DNA from: an uncultured Clostridium sp.
GTDB taxonomy: Bacteria; Bacillota; Clostridia; Lachnospirales; Anaerotignaceae
DNA: 21,984 nt
Direction: 5' to 3'
NCBI GenBank assembly: GCA_947246775.1
Contig: CAMXTM010000002.1
Span: forward strand, 1 to 21,984
Position 1 is the stretch's first letter, and every line of letters begins with the position of its first letter. Made by a program: the position numbers and the translations under genes. The notes beneath the pieces were generated by a model. It ran no database searches. It was not told where the DNA came from and worked only from the letters and a program-made list of their open reading frames with translations. This document shows, piece by piece, positions 9,036 through 16,118 of this stretch.

Positions 9036-9064
9036 ATAATAAAGTAATATTCTTATTTTGTCAA
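9036..9064 (-). promoter_or_regulatory. Sigma-A-type promoter of the amino acid transporter operon
   Basis: On the minus strand TTGACA (9064-9059), 17 bp, TATTAT (9041-9036). The predicted start near 9029 gives a leader of about 45 bases before the binding-protein gene. No riboswitch-sized leader is present. Confidence 0.8.
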
Positions 9065-9113
9065 GTTATTTGCCTTTCCCTTCCTATAAAAAAAATATAT
9101 TTTACAAAAACAC

Positions 9114-9142
9114 TTGACGAACCTTAAAAAATTTCATAGAAT
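9114..9142 (+). promoter_or_regulatory. Promoter of tRNA-Arg
   Basis: TTGACG (9114-9119), 17 bp, TAGAAT (9137-9142). The predicted start lies about 7 bases before the mature tRNA 5' end. It may also serve the NADAR gene 40 bp beyond the tRNA, because no separate promoter is apparent there. Confidence 0.8.
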
Positions 9143-9155
9143 AAGTATTACACTT

Positions 9156-9229
9156 GTTCTCGTAGCTCAGTTGGATAGAGCGACCGCCTCCTAAGCGGTA
9201 GGTCGGAGGTTCGAATCCTCTCGGGAACG
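9156..9229 (+). tRNA. tRNA-Arg (anticodon CCU)
   Basis: A complete 74-base cloverleaf: acceptor GTTCTCG paired with CGGGAAC (one G-U), D-arm GCTC/GAGC, anticodon stem ACCGC/GCGGT with loop CTCCTAA (anticodon CCT, reading AGG), variable loop AGGTC and T-arm GGAGG/CCTCT around TTCGAAT. The discriminator base is G and CCA is not encoded. A T7 run follows directly. Confidence 0.96.
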
Positions 9230-9269
9230 CTTTTTTTATTTCAAAATAAATACGTTAGGAGGGTTTCTT

Positions 9270-9932
9270 GTGGCAAATAGACCTGTTTTTGCAGTTTCTC
9301 TTGATAACAAATATTGTATTCGTCAAAATACAGAGTTTCAATACTTTAGCGGCTTTTCCGACAAACAAATGCAAAGAAGTATTCACAGTTTACATCAGGC
9401 TTATATCTCAAACTATCCAGACAGCAAAATCCTTGAAATCTCTACCAAATCAGAAAATACGCTTGGTGTGCAATTAAGCGCTTTCAATCTTATGATAAAA
9501 ACAAAAAATGGTAAAGAATGTTCTGTTGAGTCTGCTTTTCAGGCAAGCAAGGTTTTTGAACAGGGAGGTCCTTATACAGACTTACTAGATGCCTCCTCTC
9601 GAGACGCAAAAAAAGATGCTCGCCTAAAAAATAGTGGCAACATCATCTCTTTTTATCTCGACAAGGAAGTATTTCAAACAGAACCAAAAACTTATTTTTA
9701 TAACTGGCTCTATCTCAATGCTCTACATTCCCATCACGATTTAGCAAGGCAAATAGTAGACTATAATGCTTTTACAGATATTGCCTTTAATCCTAAAAAG
9801 TCTATTAACTGCCAAGCAGAAGCCGCCGCAATCTATGTTTCCTTACATACACAGGGTTTGCTGGAGCAGGCTCTAAAAAATAAAGAATCATTCCTCAATA
9901 TCGTTTATCCTAATAACAAAAAGACAAACTAA
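9270..9932 (+). CDS. NADAR-family protein, DarT1-associated antitoxin type, without a toxin partner
   Basis: A 220-residue soluble protein. It begins with ANRPVF, has LSAFNL (69-74) and the ESAFQASKVFEQGGPYTDLL segment from residue 87 (the Glu-x-x-x-Gln pattern matches the EHYFQAQKF motif of YbiA/NADAR proteins), then SSRDAKKDARLKNSG and, near the C-terminus, FTDIAFNPKKSINCQA. NADAR domains are N-glycosidases acting on ADP-ribose derivatives. This branch is named from its pairing with DarT1, a toxin that ADP-ribosylates guanine, which NADAR reverses. No DarT-like gene is in the window, so it is an orphan here. The GTG start follows AGGAGGG by 6 bases. It lies 40 bp after tRNA-Arg and may be transcribed with it. 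Family assignment is from remembered motifs; catalytic activity is inferred. Confidence 0.75.
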   Translation: MANRPVFAVSLDNKYCIRQNTEFQYFSGFSDKQMQRSIHSLHQAYISNYPDSKILEISTKSENTLGVQLSAFNLMIKTKNGKECSVESAFQASKVFEQGGPYTDLLDASSRDAKKDARLKNSGNIISFYLDKEVFQTEPKTYFYNWLYLNALHSHHDLARQIVDYNAFTDIAFNPKKSINCQAEAAAIYVSLHTQGLLEQALKNKESFLNIVYPNNKKTN

Positions 9933-9937
9933 AAATA

Positions 9938-9982
9938 AGAGAGACTAAAATTTTAATATTTTTAGTGTCTCTTTTCTTTTTT
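9938..9982 (+). terminator. Terminator after the NADAR gene
   Basis: AGAGACTAAAA at 9940-9950 pairs with TTTTAGTGTCTCT near 9960-9972 (two-base bulge), followed by a T-rich run to 9982. It separates the NADAR gene from the ORF6N gene. Confidence 0.8.
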
Positions 9983-10054
9983 AAAAAATTTATTTCCCCA
10001 TAAAACCAAGCCATATCACTATTTTACGCTTCCCTTTATCATAATTTTTGATGT

Positions 10055-10090
10055 TTCTATTTGATGAAATAGAATAGGATATGCTATACT
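10055..10090 (+). promoter_or_regulatory. Promoter of the ORF6N gene overlapped by an inverted repeat
   Basis: TTGATG (10061-10066), 18 bp, TATACT (10085-10090). An 8-bp inverted repeat, TTCTATTT (10055-10062) and AAATAGAA (10067-10074) around GATG, covers the -35 box. It would be a natural operator, perhaps for the ORF6N protein itself, but that is inference. Confidence 0.6.
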
Positions 10091-10123
10091 AAAAAACAAA
10101 TAAAATATGAAAGGATGATTACA

Positions 10124-11089
10124 ATGAAAAAATCGTCATTAACTAACACAGACGAAAAATTACAGAAAATTGTTGTAGAACCACTACAATATAATATAAA
10201 AAATATGATTTATGTTGTTCGTAATCAACAGGTCATGCTAGATAGTGATTTAGCTATGCTGTATCAAGTGGAAACTAAGCGATTAAATGAAGCAGTAAAA
10301 CGTAATATCTCTCGATTTCCAGAAAGATTCCGATTTCAACTGACGAAAGAAGAATATGAAAACTTGAAGTCGCAATTTGCGACTTCAAGTTTAGATGAAG
10401 ATAATGGATATGGCGGGCGTAGAAAATTACCCTTTGTGTTTACAGAACAAGGGATAGCGATGCTTTCTGCTGTTTTGCGAAGTGATGTCGCTATCCGAGT
10501 AAGTATCGGGATTATGGATACTTTTGTAGAAATGCGGAAGTATATGGCAAATACATCTTTGCTATATGAGCGTTTAAATGCGATGGAAGCTCGCCAGATA
10601 AATTATCAAGCCAAAACAGATGAGCGTTTCGAAAGAGTTTTTGAGTACATATCCGAACATGAAGAATCTAGTCAAAAGATATTTTTTGAGGGACAAATTT
10701 ATGATGCATTTAGTTTGATTGTCAGTCTAATACAAAAAGCAAAAAAAGAAATGATACTAATAGATGGGTATGCTGATATTGAAACATTAAATTTACTACG
10801 CAACAAAAAAGCGAATGTTTCTATCACCATTTACACACAAAAACGAAAACAAAATTTAACAGAAAAGGATATTAAAAACTTTAATGCACAATATCCGACA
10901 TTAGAAGTAAAATATACAAAAGCATTTCATGACAGATTTTTAATTATTGACCAAAAAATAGCCTATCATGTGGGAGCATCCCTAAAAGATGCTGGTAAAA
11001 AATGTTTTGGTATCAATCTCATTCAAGATAAAGGAATTATAAAAGACATATTACAACGTTTACAACTGGAATCAGAGGAATCTGTTTAA
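10124..11089 (+). CDS. ORF6N-domain DNA-binding protein with C-terminal PLD-like domain
   Basis: A 321-residue protein. Residues about 28-115 form an ORF6N domain (YVVRNQQVMLDSDLAMLYQV, then RFPERFRFQL, then LPFVFTEQGIAMLSAVLRS), a DNA-binding module of phage and bacterial regulators. A helical, probably coiled-coil linker (about 130-165) leads to a C-terminal domain with phospholipase-D-like features: HDRFLIID from residue 269 and HVGASLKDAGKK after it. Only one HxK/D-type motif is seen, so catalysis is doubtful; it may be a nucleic-acid-binding relative. The ATG at 10124 is chosen because AAAGGA lies 8 bases upstream; an ATG at 10115 overlaps that site. The coding DNA for residues about 80-90 is a 33-bp palindrome, and a related palindrome crosses the stop codon. 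The role is unknown; a defence or mobile-element regulator is possible. Confidence 0.8.
   Translation: MKKSSLTNTDEKLQKIVVEPLQYNIKNMIYVVRNQQVMLDSDLAMLYQVETKRLNEAVKRNISRFPERFRFQLTKEEYENLKSQFATSSLDEDNGYGGRRKLPFVFTEQGIAMLSAVLRSDVAIRVSIGIMDTFVEMRKYMANTSLLYERLNAMEARQINYQAKTDERFERVFEYISEHEESSQKIFFEGQIYDAFSLIVSLIQKAKKEMILIDGYADIETLNLLRNKKANVSITIYTQKRKQNLTEKDIKNFNAQYPTLEVKYTKAFHDRFLIIDQKIAYHVGASLKDAGKKCFGINLIQDKGIIKDILQRLQLESEESV
10360..10392. repeat. 33-bp perfect palindrome inside the ORF6N gene
   Basis: Two 16-base arms flank a single central T, and every position in the arms matches. The core is GTCGCAATTTGCGAC. It encodes the LKSQFATSSL part of the ORF6N domain in frame. The second copy of the core lies at the end of the same gene. 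Confidence 0.95.
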
Positions 11090-11113
11090 GGTCGCAATTT
11101 GCGACCTTAAACA
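11083..11113. repeat. 31-bp perfect palindrome across the ORF6N stop codon
   Basis: Two 15-base arms around a central T, sharing the 15-bp core GTCGCAATTTGCGAC with the internal palindrome; the flanks differ but remain self-complementary. The TAA stop at 11087-11089 lies inside the left arm. No T-run follows on either strand, so it is not a standard intrinsic terminator, although it sits between convergent genes. Confidence 0.95.
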
Positions 11114-11126
11114 ATATAACAAACTC

Positions 11127-12530
11127 TTATTTTACCTCAACCAATTCTTTTTTTATCTCAGTCATCTCAGACATTTCCTTTTTATGCTGTTTATGCAATC
11201 CAATTATCATATGTGTTCCTATAATTACACTTAACGCTGTAGTAGACAAATCGGCTGCCATTTGCACGTGCAAAAGTCCTTTTAATCCCCATATATACTG
11301 GAACAAATACAAATATGGCACATAAAACAAAAATTGTCTTCCCATATTGACTACAAGCGCCCGAAAAGCCTGCCCTGTCGCCTGAAATGTTGTCATAAGC
11401 GAAAGTTGCACGCCCATAAATGGTACTGCCCAAGCCTGCGCATTTAAAAACTGCACGCCAATATCAATAATCTCTTGATTACTTGTAAATATTTGCATAT
11501 AGTTTGGTGCAAGCACAGTAAACGGTATCAAAAAGATAACACACAATACGGTACTTGTTATCATCGTAAATTTCAATGCTTCTGTCAGTCTTGTGATATT
11601 TCCTGCGCCATAGTTATAGCCCGCAAAAGGCATATAGCCTGAAACATAGCCAAACAATATCATAAATTCCATTTGTATCATTTTAAGCGCAACGCCATAT
11701 GATGAAATCACAACATCACCATATTCTGCTGCCAAATTATTAAACAACACCATAACCGTACTACCCAATATCTGTGATATAGATGCAGGAAAACCAATTT
11801 TTAACACTTCTTTAAAAATACGCTTACTTGGTTTAAAATCACTAGGCTTAATAGACACCATGGTATTGCCTTTTATATACACAACAATATAAAACAACAC
11901 CGCTACCAAGTTTCCAATAACAGTCGCCCATGCTGCCCCCGCTGCTCCCATATTTAGCACCAATATAAACACAGGGTCAAGCACAATATTCAGCACTGTT
12001 CCAATTATCATACCCGCTACAGCCGGTTTTACTTTTCCCTCTGCCCTCAACATAGATGGTAACACAATTTGCAGTATGATTACAACGCTACAAGAAATAA
12101 TCACGCTCAAATAATTTCGTGTCGGCTCTATGGTTTCGCTACTTGTACCTATCATATGCAATATCGGCTCCATAAATATCATGCCCAATATAGACAATAC
12201 AATCATTGCTCCCATAGACACATAGACAGAAACAGCACTTGTTCTTTTTACTTCATCATACTTTTTTGCCCCCAAACATCTTGATATGTAAGAGGGCGCA
12301 CCAGCACCAAACATATTTCCTAATGCCTGAAATATCATAAAAACAGGAAAGGCTAAAGAAATTGCCCCCAACTGGATTGGGTCATCTAACAAACCGATAA
12401 AATAAGTGTCAGTGATATTATATATCAATGACACAATCATACTCAATACAGTAGGAATCGCAAGCGTTAAGATTGCCTTTGGTACAGGTGTACTTTCCAT
12501 TAGTTTTAAATTTTCATTGTCATTGCTCAA
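11127..12530 (-). CDS. MATE-family multidrug efflux protein
   Basis: A 467-residue membrane protein with about 12 helices in two homologous halves, as in MATE exporters, which push organic cations out in exchange for sodium or protons. Visible features include PKAILTLAIPTVLSMIVSLI and TDTYFIGLLDDP near the N-terminus, GNMFGAGAPSYISRCLGAKK, MLRAEGKVKPAVAGMI and, in the second half, VSGYMPFAGYNYGAGNITR. The start is a UUG at 12530 with AAGGAG about 8 bases upstream; the first in-frame ATG is codon 11, far from the ribosome site. The gene diverges from a MarR regulator, a common pairing in which the regulator represses the pump. The drug or metabolite exported is unknown. Confidence 0.92.
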   Translation of the reverse strand: MSNDNENLKLMESTPVPKAILTLAIPTVLSMIVSLIYNITDTYFIGLLDDPIQLGAISLAFPVFMIFQALGNMFGAGAPSYISRCLGAKKYDEVKRTSAVSVYVSMGAMIVLSILGMIFMEPILHMIGTSSETIEPTRNYLSVIISCSVVIILQIVLPSMLRAEGKVKPAVAGMIIGTVLNIVLDPVFILVLNMGAAGAAWATVIGNLVAVLFYIVVYIKGNTMVSIKPSDFKPSKRIFKEVLKIGFPASISQILGSTVMVLFNNLAAEYGDVVISSYGVALKMIQMEFMILFGYVSGYMPFAGYNYGAGNITRLTEALKFTMITSTVLCVIFLIPFTVLAPNYMQIFTSNQEIIDIGVQFLNAQAWAVPFMGVQLSLMTTFQATGQAFRALVVNMGRQFLFYVPYLYLFQYIWGLKGLLHVQMAADLSTTALSVIIGTHMIIGLHKQHKKEMSEMTEIKKELVEVK

Positions 12531-12551
12531 TCTTTTTCACTCCTTGTTTTG

Positions 12552-12580
12552 TTGACATTTTATTTCTATAACCCTATAAT
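12552..12580 (+). promoter_or_regulatory. Consensus promoter directed towards the MarR gene
   Basis: TTGACA (12552-12557), 17 bp, TATAAT (12575-12580): a full consensus match. The start would be near 12587, giving a leader of about 90 bases. It lies on the MATE side of the gap, so transcription runs through the MATE promoter. Confidence 0.85.
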
Positions 12581-12632
12581 AAACAAAAATAATGGATTGC
12601 TTTTTTGTAAACATAGTATTATAGTAAATAAA

Positions 12633-12661
12633 ATATTACCATATTGCTTTTATTTTGTCAA
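12633..12661 (-). promoter_or_regulatory. Promoter directed towards the MATE gene
   Basis: On the minus strand TTGACA (12661-12656), 17 bp, TAATAT (12638-12633). The start would be near 12626, with a leader of about 95 bases that crosses the MarR promoter. Its -35 box sits next to the MarR ribosome site. Confidence 0.8.
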
Positions 12662-12676
12662 TAGGAGAGTGAAGTG

Positions 12677-13153
12677 ATGAACTATTTAGAAATTCAAGAA
12701 AGTTTGCTAAAATTATTGCCTATGTGGAACTATCAAATTGCAAAACCTTTTAAACAGCTTTTAGATGATGGGATTAGCCTAGATATGTACTATTGTATTC
12801 GTGCATTAAAATGGAATGGTGGTTGCTCCACTATGACAGAAATTGCAAAATGGGCAAAAATGCCAAAACAGCAAACAACAAAATTGGTAAATCGTTTAGT
12901 AGAATATGGCTTTGTCACAAGATTAGATGACCCAACTGACCGCCGTATTGTAAAAATACAACTAACCGACAAAGCAACAGAATTTATTGATTATTTTATC
13001 GAACATGATGCTAGTTGTTTTCGTCCTTTGCTAGAACAAATGAATGACCAAGAATTACAAGATTTTTCTAATGCCCTCAATCGGCTTACAGAAATTTTTT
13101 CTAATATCTGTTTTCGCAATGATTGTGCTGCACCAGAACAAAATAAAAAATAA
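12677..13153 (+). CDS. MarR-family transcriptional regulator
   Basis: A 158-residue winged-helix regulator. The recognition region is MTEIAKWAKMPKQQTTKLVN followed by RLVEYGFVTRL, and the wing is DPTDRRIVKIQLT, all typical of MarR. The flanking N- and C-terminal helices form the dimer interface. Such dimers usually repress a neighbouring exporter and release DNA when they bind a phenolic or other ligand, or on cysteine oxidation. Four cysteines besides the mid-protein pair are present, with no clear sensor arrangement. The ATG at 12677 follows AGGAG by 9 bases; a GTG one codon earlier is possible. It is divergent from the MATE gene. No clean inverted repeat was found as an operator between the two promoters. 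Confidence 0.92.
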   Translation: MNYLEIQESLLKLLPMWNYQIAKPFKQLLDDGISLDMYYCIRALKWNGGCSTMTEIAKWAKMPKQQTTKLVNRLVEYGFVTRLDDPTDRRIVKIQLTDKATEFIDYFIEHDASCFRPLLEQMNDQELQDFSNALNRLTEIFSNICFRNDCAAPEQNKK

Positions 13154-13161
13154 CACATACA

Positions 13162-13201
13162 AAAAGCAGTGCTGTATGACCAACAACACTGCTTTTCTTT
13201 T
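13162..13201. terminator. Bidirectional terminator between marR-type gene and mglC
   Basis: AAAAGCAGTG (13162-13171) pairs with CACTGCTTTT (13187-13196). T-runs lie on both sides (CTTTT on plus, TTTTTGTATG on minus), so it serves both convergent genes. Confidence 0.85.
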
Positions 13202-13206
13202 AAACT

Positions 13207-14475
13207 TTATTTTCTTCTATATTTTGAAAGGTCAAGTGCTACCGCTATCGCAATAATAATACCTTTTATTACCTGCTGCCACATCGCACTAACGCCGATA
13301 AACTGCAAGCCATACTGTATAATCGTAAATATCAATACACCTATGATAATGCCAGAAACTTTACCAACACCACCATTTAACGAAACGCCACCTACAACGC
13401 ACGCCGCAATAGCGTCCAATTCATAGCCAACACCATAGTTATTCGTTGCGCCTGCTGTTCTCGCTGCTTCCAATACACCACCAACGCCATACAATGCAGA
13501 TGCCAACACAAAGATACAAAGAATTGTCTTAAATACATTGATACCAGAAACAACTGCCGCTTCTCTATTTCCGCCTATAGCATACACATTTTTACCAAAT
13601 ACTGTCTTATTTAGTACAAACCATATCACAGCAACAAAGATTAAAGCAATTGGTATCAAAATTGGAATACCATTGATTGCTGGCAAGGCATCTTGGAAAA
13701 ATCTCTTTTGTCCCCAAAATGTAAAATCTGGACGAATACCACCAATAGGCTGTGAGTTATTTGGTGGCAAGTCAAAATACAAGGAACACGCACCATAAAT
13801 AATAACCTGTACCGCAAGCGTTGCTATAAAGGGGTGCATATCAAATTTTGCTACCAAAAATCCATTTAACAAGCCAAACAGCATACAAACTGCAATGGCT
13901 ATCACAACTGGCACGATAACTGGAACTTGTGGTAAATTAGGGAAAAATCGGTTTGCATAATCTGGATTTTGTAACATAGATGCTGAAATAACTGCGGCAA
14001 GACCTACCATACGACAAGCAGAAAGGTCTGTACCTGCTATCAAAAGTGTAAAACAAATTCCCAGTGCAATAATCATTCTTGGAGACGCTTGCGCCAAAAT
14101 ATCAACAAGCACACGCCCCTGCATAAATCGATGCTCTTTTACTGCTATGACAATTACCATAATAACCAATGCTAATATAATACCATTATTTAACAAAAAT
14201 GTCTTTGCTGCCTTTGGAGAAGTGTCTATCATAGCAGTCTTATCTCCTATATATCTTCGCCACTTCAATGCGCCAAACACCAATATAAAAAGTCCCAATA
14301 TCAGTATAAACCATGGCAAATCATAAATCTCTTTCCAAAAACCTGTTAATGTACCAGCACGTTTGACAGAACCTTTTACACCAATCAATACTGCTCCCAC
14401 TATTCCAATGACAATACCAATCAAACTCATCATTTTACCGAACTTTTCGCAAGTTAATTGTTTGCTTTCACTCAT
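13207..14475 (-). CDS. mglC: Galactose/methyl galactoside ABC transporter, permease
   Basis: A 422-residue BPD_transp_2-type permease with about ten membrane helices, of the RbsC/MglC group. Family features include GTDLSACRMVGLAAVISASM, a DMHPFIATLAVQVI segment, FGKNVYAIGGNREAAVVSGI and AIAACVVGGVSLNGGVGKV. It is longer than E. coli MglC (about 336 residues) because of an N-terminal extension with two hydrophobic segments and an insertion after ACSLYFDLPP, as is common in Clostridia. The ATG at 14475 is chosen because GAGGG lies 7 bases upstream; an ATG two codons earlier is only one base from that site. Galactose specificity comes from the neighbouring mglB and galK. It is last in the mglBAC order. 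Confidence 0.9.
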   Translation of the reverse strand: MSESKQLTCEKFGKMMSLIGIVIGIVGAVLIGVKGSVKRAGTLTGFWKEIYDLPWFILILGLFILVFGALKWRRYIGDKTAMIDTSPKAAKTFLLNNGIILALVIMVIVIAVKEHRFMQGRVLVDILAQASPRMIIALGICFTLLIAGTDLSACRMVGLAAVISASMLQNPDYANRFFPNLPQVPVIVPVVIAIAVCMLFGLLNGFLVAKFDMHPFIATLAVQVIIYGACSLYFDLPPNNSQPIGGIRPDFTFWGQKRFFQDALPAINGIPILIPIALIFVAVIWFVLNKTVFGKNVYAIGGNREAAVVSGINVFKTILCIFVLASALYGVGGVLEAARTAGATNNYGVGYELDAIAACVVGGVSLNGGVGKVSGIIIGVLIFTIIQYGLQFIGVSAMWQQVIKGIIIAIAVALDLSKYRRK

Positions 14476-14509
14476 ATCCATTCCCTCGCTTTCTATCTTT
14501 TTCTATTTT

Positions 14510-16009
14510 TTACAAATATGCAGTAGCAAGCCTCATAACCTCTACTTGGTCAGCTTGCTCTTTATCCAATATTCCCGCTAAATGTCCATCACTCATGACC
14601 ATGACTCTATCACTCATTCCCAAAAGTTCTGGCATTTCAGAAGAAATCATAATAATCGCTTTTCCCTCTGCCGCAAGTGCTTGCATAATTGTATAAATTT
14701 CATATTTTGCACCAACGTCAATACCCCTTGTTGGCTCGTCCAATATCAATATGTCTGGTGTCGTTAATAGCCATCTTGCAAAAAGCACTTTTTGCTGATT
14801 TCCTCCAGAAAGATTTTGTATCAGCGTTTCCATCGTAGGCGTTTTCGTATTGAGCTTTTTATTTTCTTCTGCTGCAATATTTCTTCTTTTTTTATTATCC
14901 AATACGCCACCTGACGCAAATTTCTTTTCACTCGCTATAATCGTATTGTCTGTAATAGAAAGCACACCAAAAATACCTGTTGCACGCCTTTCTTCTGTCA
15001 ATAATCCAATTTTATGGTTTTTCGCATCGGCTACGCTCTTTGCTTGATAGGGTTTACCATGTATTGTGATTGTTCCGCTCGCTATCCCCCGCAAACCAAA
15101 TATCGCTTCTACTAGTTCTGTTCTCTGTGCGCCAACCAATCCGCCTAAACCTAGTATCTCCCCCTTATGCAAGTCAAATGTTACATCTTTAAAGGAACGT
15201 GGGTCTGTCGCTGTCAGATTTCTTACTTCCATAATCGTTTCTGTACTTGTTTCATAGGTCTTTGGTGGGAAACGGTTTGTCATATCTCGCCCAACCATTC
15301 GATTGATAATTAAATCCGTTGTTAATTCACTCGCTGACCATGTTCCTACATAAGTTCCATCTCTCATAATTGTTACTTCATCAGAAATTTTTAGTATTTC
15401 TTCCATTTTATGTGAGATATAAATAATAGAACGTCCCTCTGATTTGAGTTGTGCTATGATTTTAAAAAGATGCTCTACTTCATTATCGGTTAAAGATGAT
15501 GTTGGTTCATCCATAATAATAATTTTTGAATCATAACTAACTGCCTTTGCTATCTCTACTAGCTGCAACTGTGATGCGGAAAGCGTTCCAGCTAACACAG
15601 CAGGGTTAATGTCTAATTCTATTTTTTGAAATAAGTCCTTTGTCATTTGATACATCTTTTTATGGTCTACTGCAATACCCCCAATCATTGGAAAGCGTCC
15701 CAGCCATATGTTTTCCATTACTGGTCTAAAGGAAATTGGATGCAACTCTTGGTGAATCATAGAAACCCCTAAGTCTAATGCCATTTTTGAACTGTCAATT
15801 GACCGCTTTTGTCCATCTAATATGATTTCTCCCTCATCTTCATGATAAATGCCAAAAAGACATTTCATCAGCGTACTCTTTCCTGCTCCATTTTCTCCCA
15901 TCAGTGCGTGTACACTACCAGGACGTACTTTTAATGTGACTTTGTCCAATGCCTTTACACCAGGAAAAAATTTGGAAATTCCATTCATCTCTAATACATA
16001 TTCGCTCAT
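14510..16009 (-). CDS. mglA: Galactose/methyl galactoside ABC transporter, ATP-binding protein
   Basis: A 499-residue tandem ATPase typical of sugar importers with RbsC-type permeases. The first domain has Walker A GENGAGKST, signature LSASQ and Walker B IIIMDEPTSSL. The second has the degenerate Walker A usual for this family (GLVGAQRTE), signature LSGGN and Walker B ILILDEPTRGIDVG. Only the first site, and perhaps a composite site, is expected to hydrolyse ATP efficiently. AAAGGGGG lies 7 bases before the ATG. It is separated from mglC by 34 bp and from mglB by a hairpin that probably lowers its expression relative to the binding protein. Confidence 0.95.
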   Translation of the reverse strand: MSEYVLEMNGISKFFPGVKALDKVTLKVRPGSVHALMGENGAGKSTLMKCLFGIYHEDEGEIILDGQKRSIDSSKMALDLGVSMIHQELHPISFRPVMENIWLGRFPMIGGIAVDHKKMYQMTKDLFQKIELDINPAVLAGTLSASQLQLVEIAKAVSYDSKIIIMDEPTSSLTDNEVEHLFKIIAQLKSEGRSIIYISHKMEEILKISDEVTIMRDGTYVGTWSASELTTDLIINRMVGRDMTNRFPPKTYETSTETIMEVRNLTATDPRSFKDVTFDLHKGEILGLGGLVGAQRTELVEAIFGLRGIASGTITIHGKPYQAKSVADAKNHKIGLLTEERRATGIFGVLSITDNTIIASEKKFASGGVLDNKKRRNIAAEENKKLNTKTPTMETLIQNLSGGNQQKVLFARWLLTTPDILILDEPTRGIDVGAKYEIYTIMQALAAEGKAIIMISSEMPELLGMSDRVMVMSDGHLAGILDKEQADQVEVMRLATAYL

Positions 16010-16044
16010 AAAAATACCCCCTTTATTTATATCGTATTTCTATG

Positions 16045-16084
16045 CTTATAAAACGGAACGGAAAAGATACTCTCTCCCGTTCCG
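16045..16084 (-). terminator. Intercistronic hairpin between mglB and mglA, likely partial terminator
   Basis: On the minus strand CGGAACGG (16084-16077) pairs perfectly with CCGTTCCG (16061-16054), followed by TTTTAT. It lies inside the operon, 34 bp after mglB and 45 bp before mglA. Such elements cut transcription or protect the 3' end of the upstream mRNA, giving excess binding protein. Confidence 0.75.
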
Positions 16085-16118
16085 CAATTTACAATCAATC
16101 AGACTGTCTACTTCTTAA

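Noticed and set aside
9156..9932. tRNA-Arg as an integration site of a mobile island
   Set aside because: I found no second copy of the tRNA 3' end in the window and no integrase, so there is no evidence of an att pair.
11083..11113. Palindrome as an ordinary intrinsic terminator for the convergent ORF6N and MATE genes
   Set aside because: No T-run follows on either strand, and the same core occurs inside the coding region, so a DNA-site role fits better.
12581..12632. MarR operator between the two facing promoters
   Set aside because: ATAGTA occurs as a short direct repeat, but I found no inverted repeat long enough to call.
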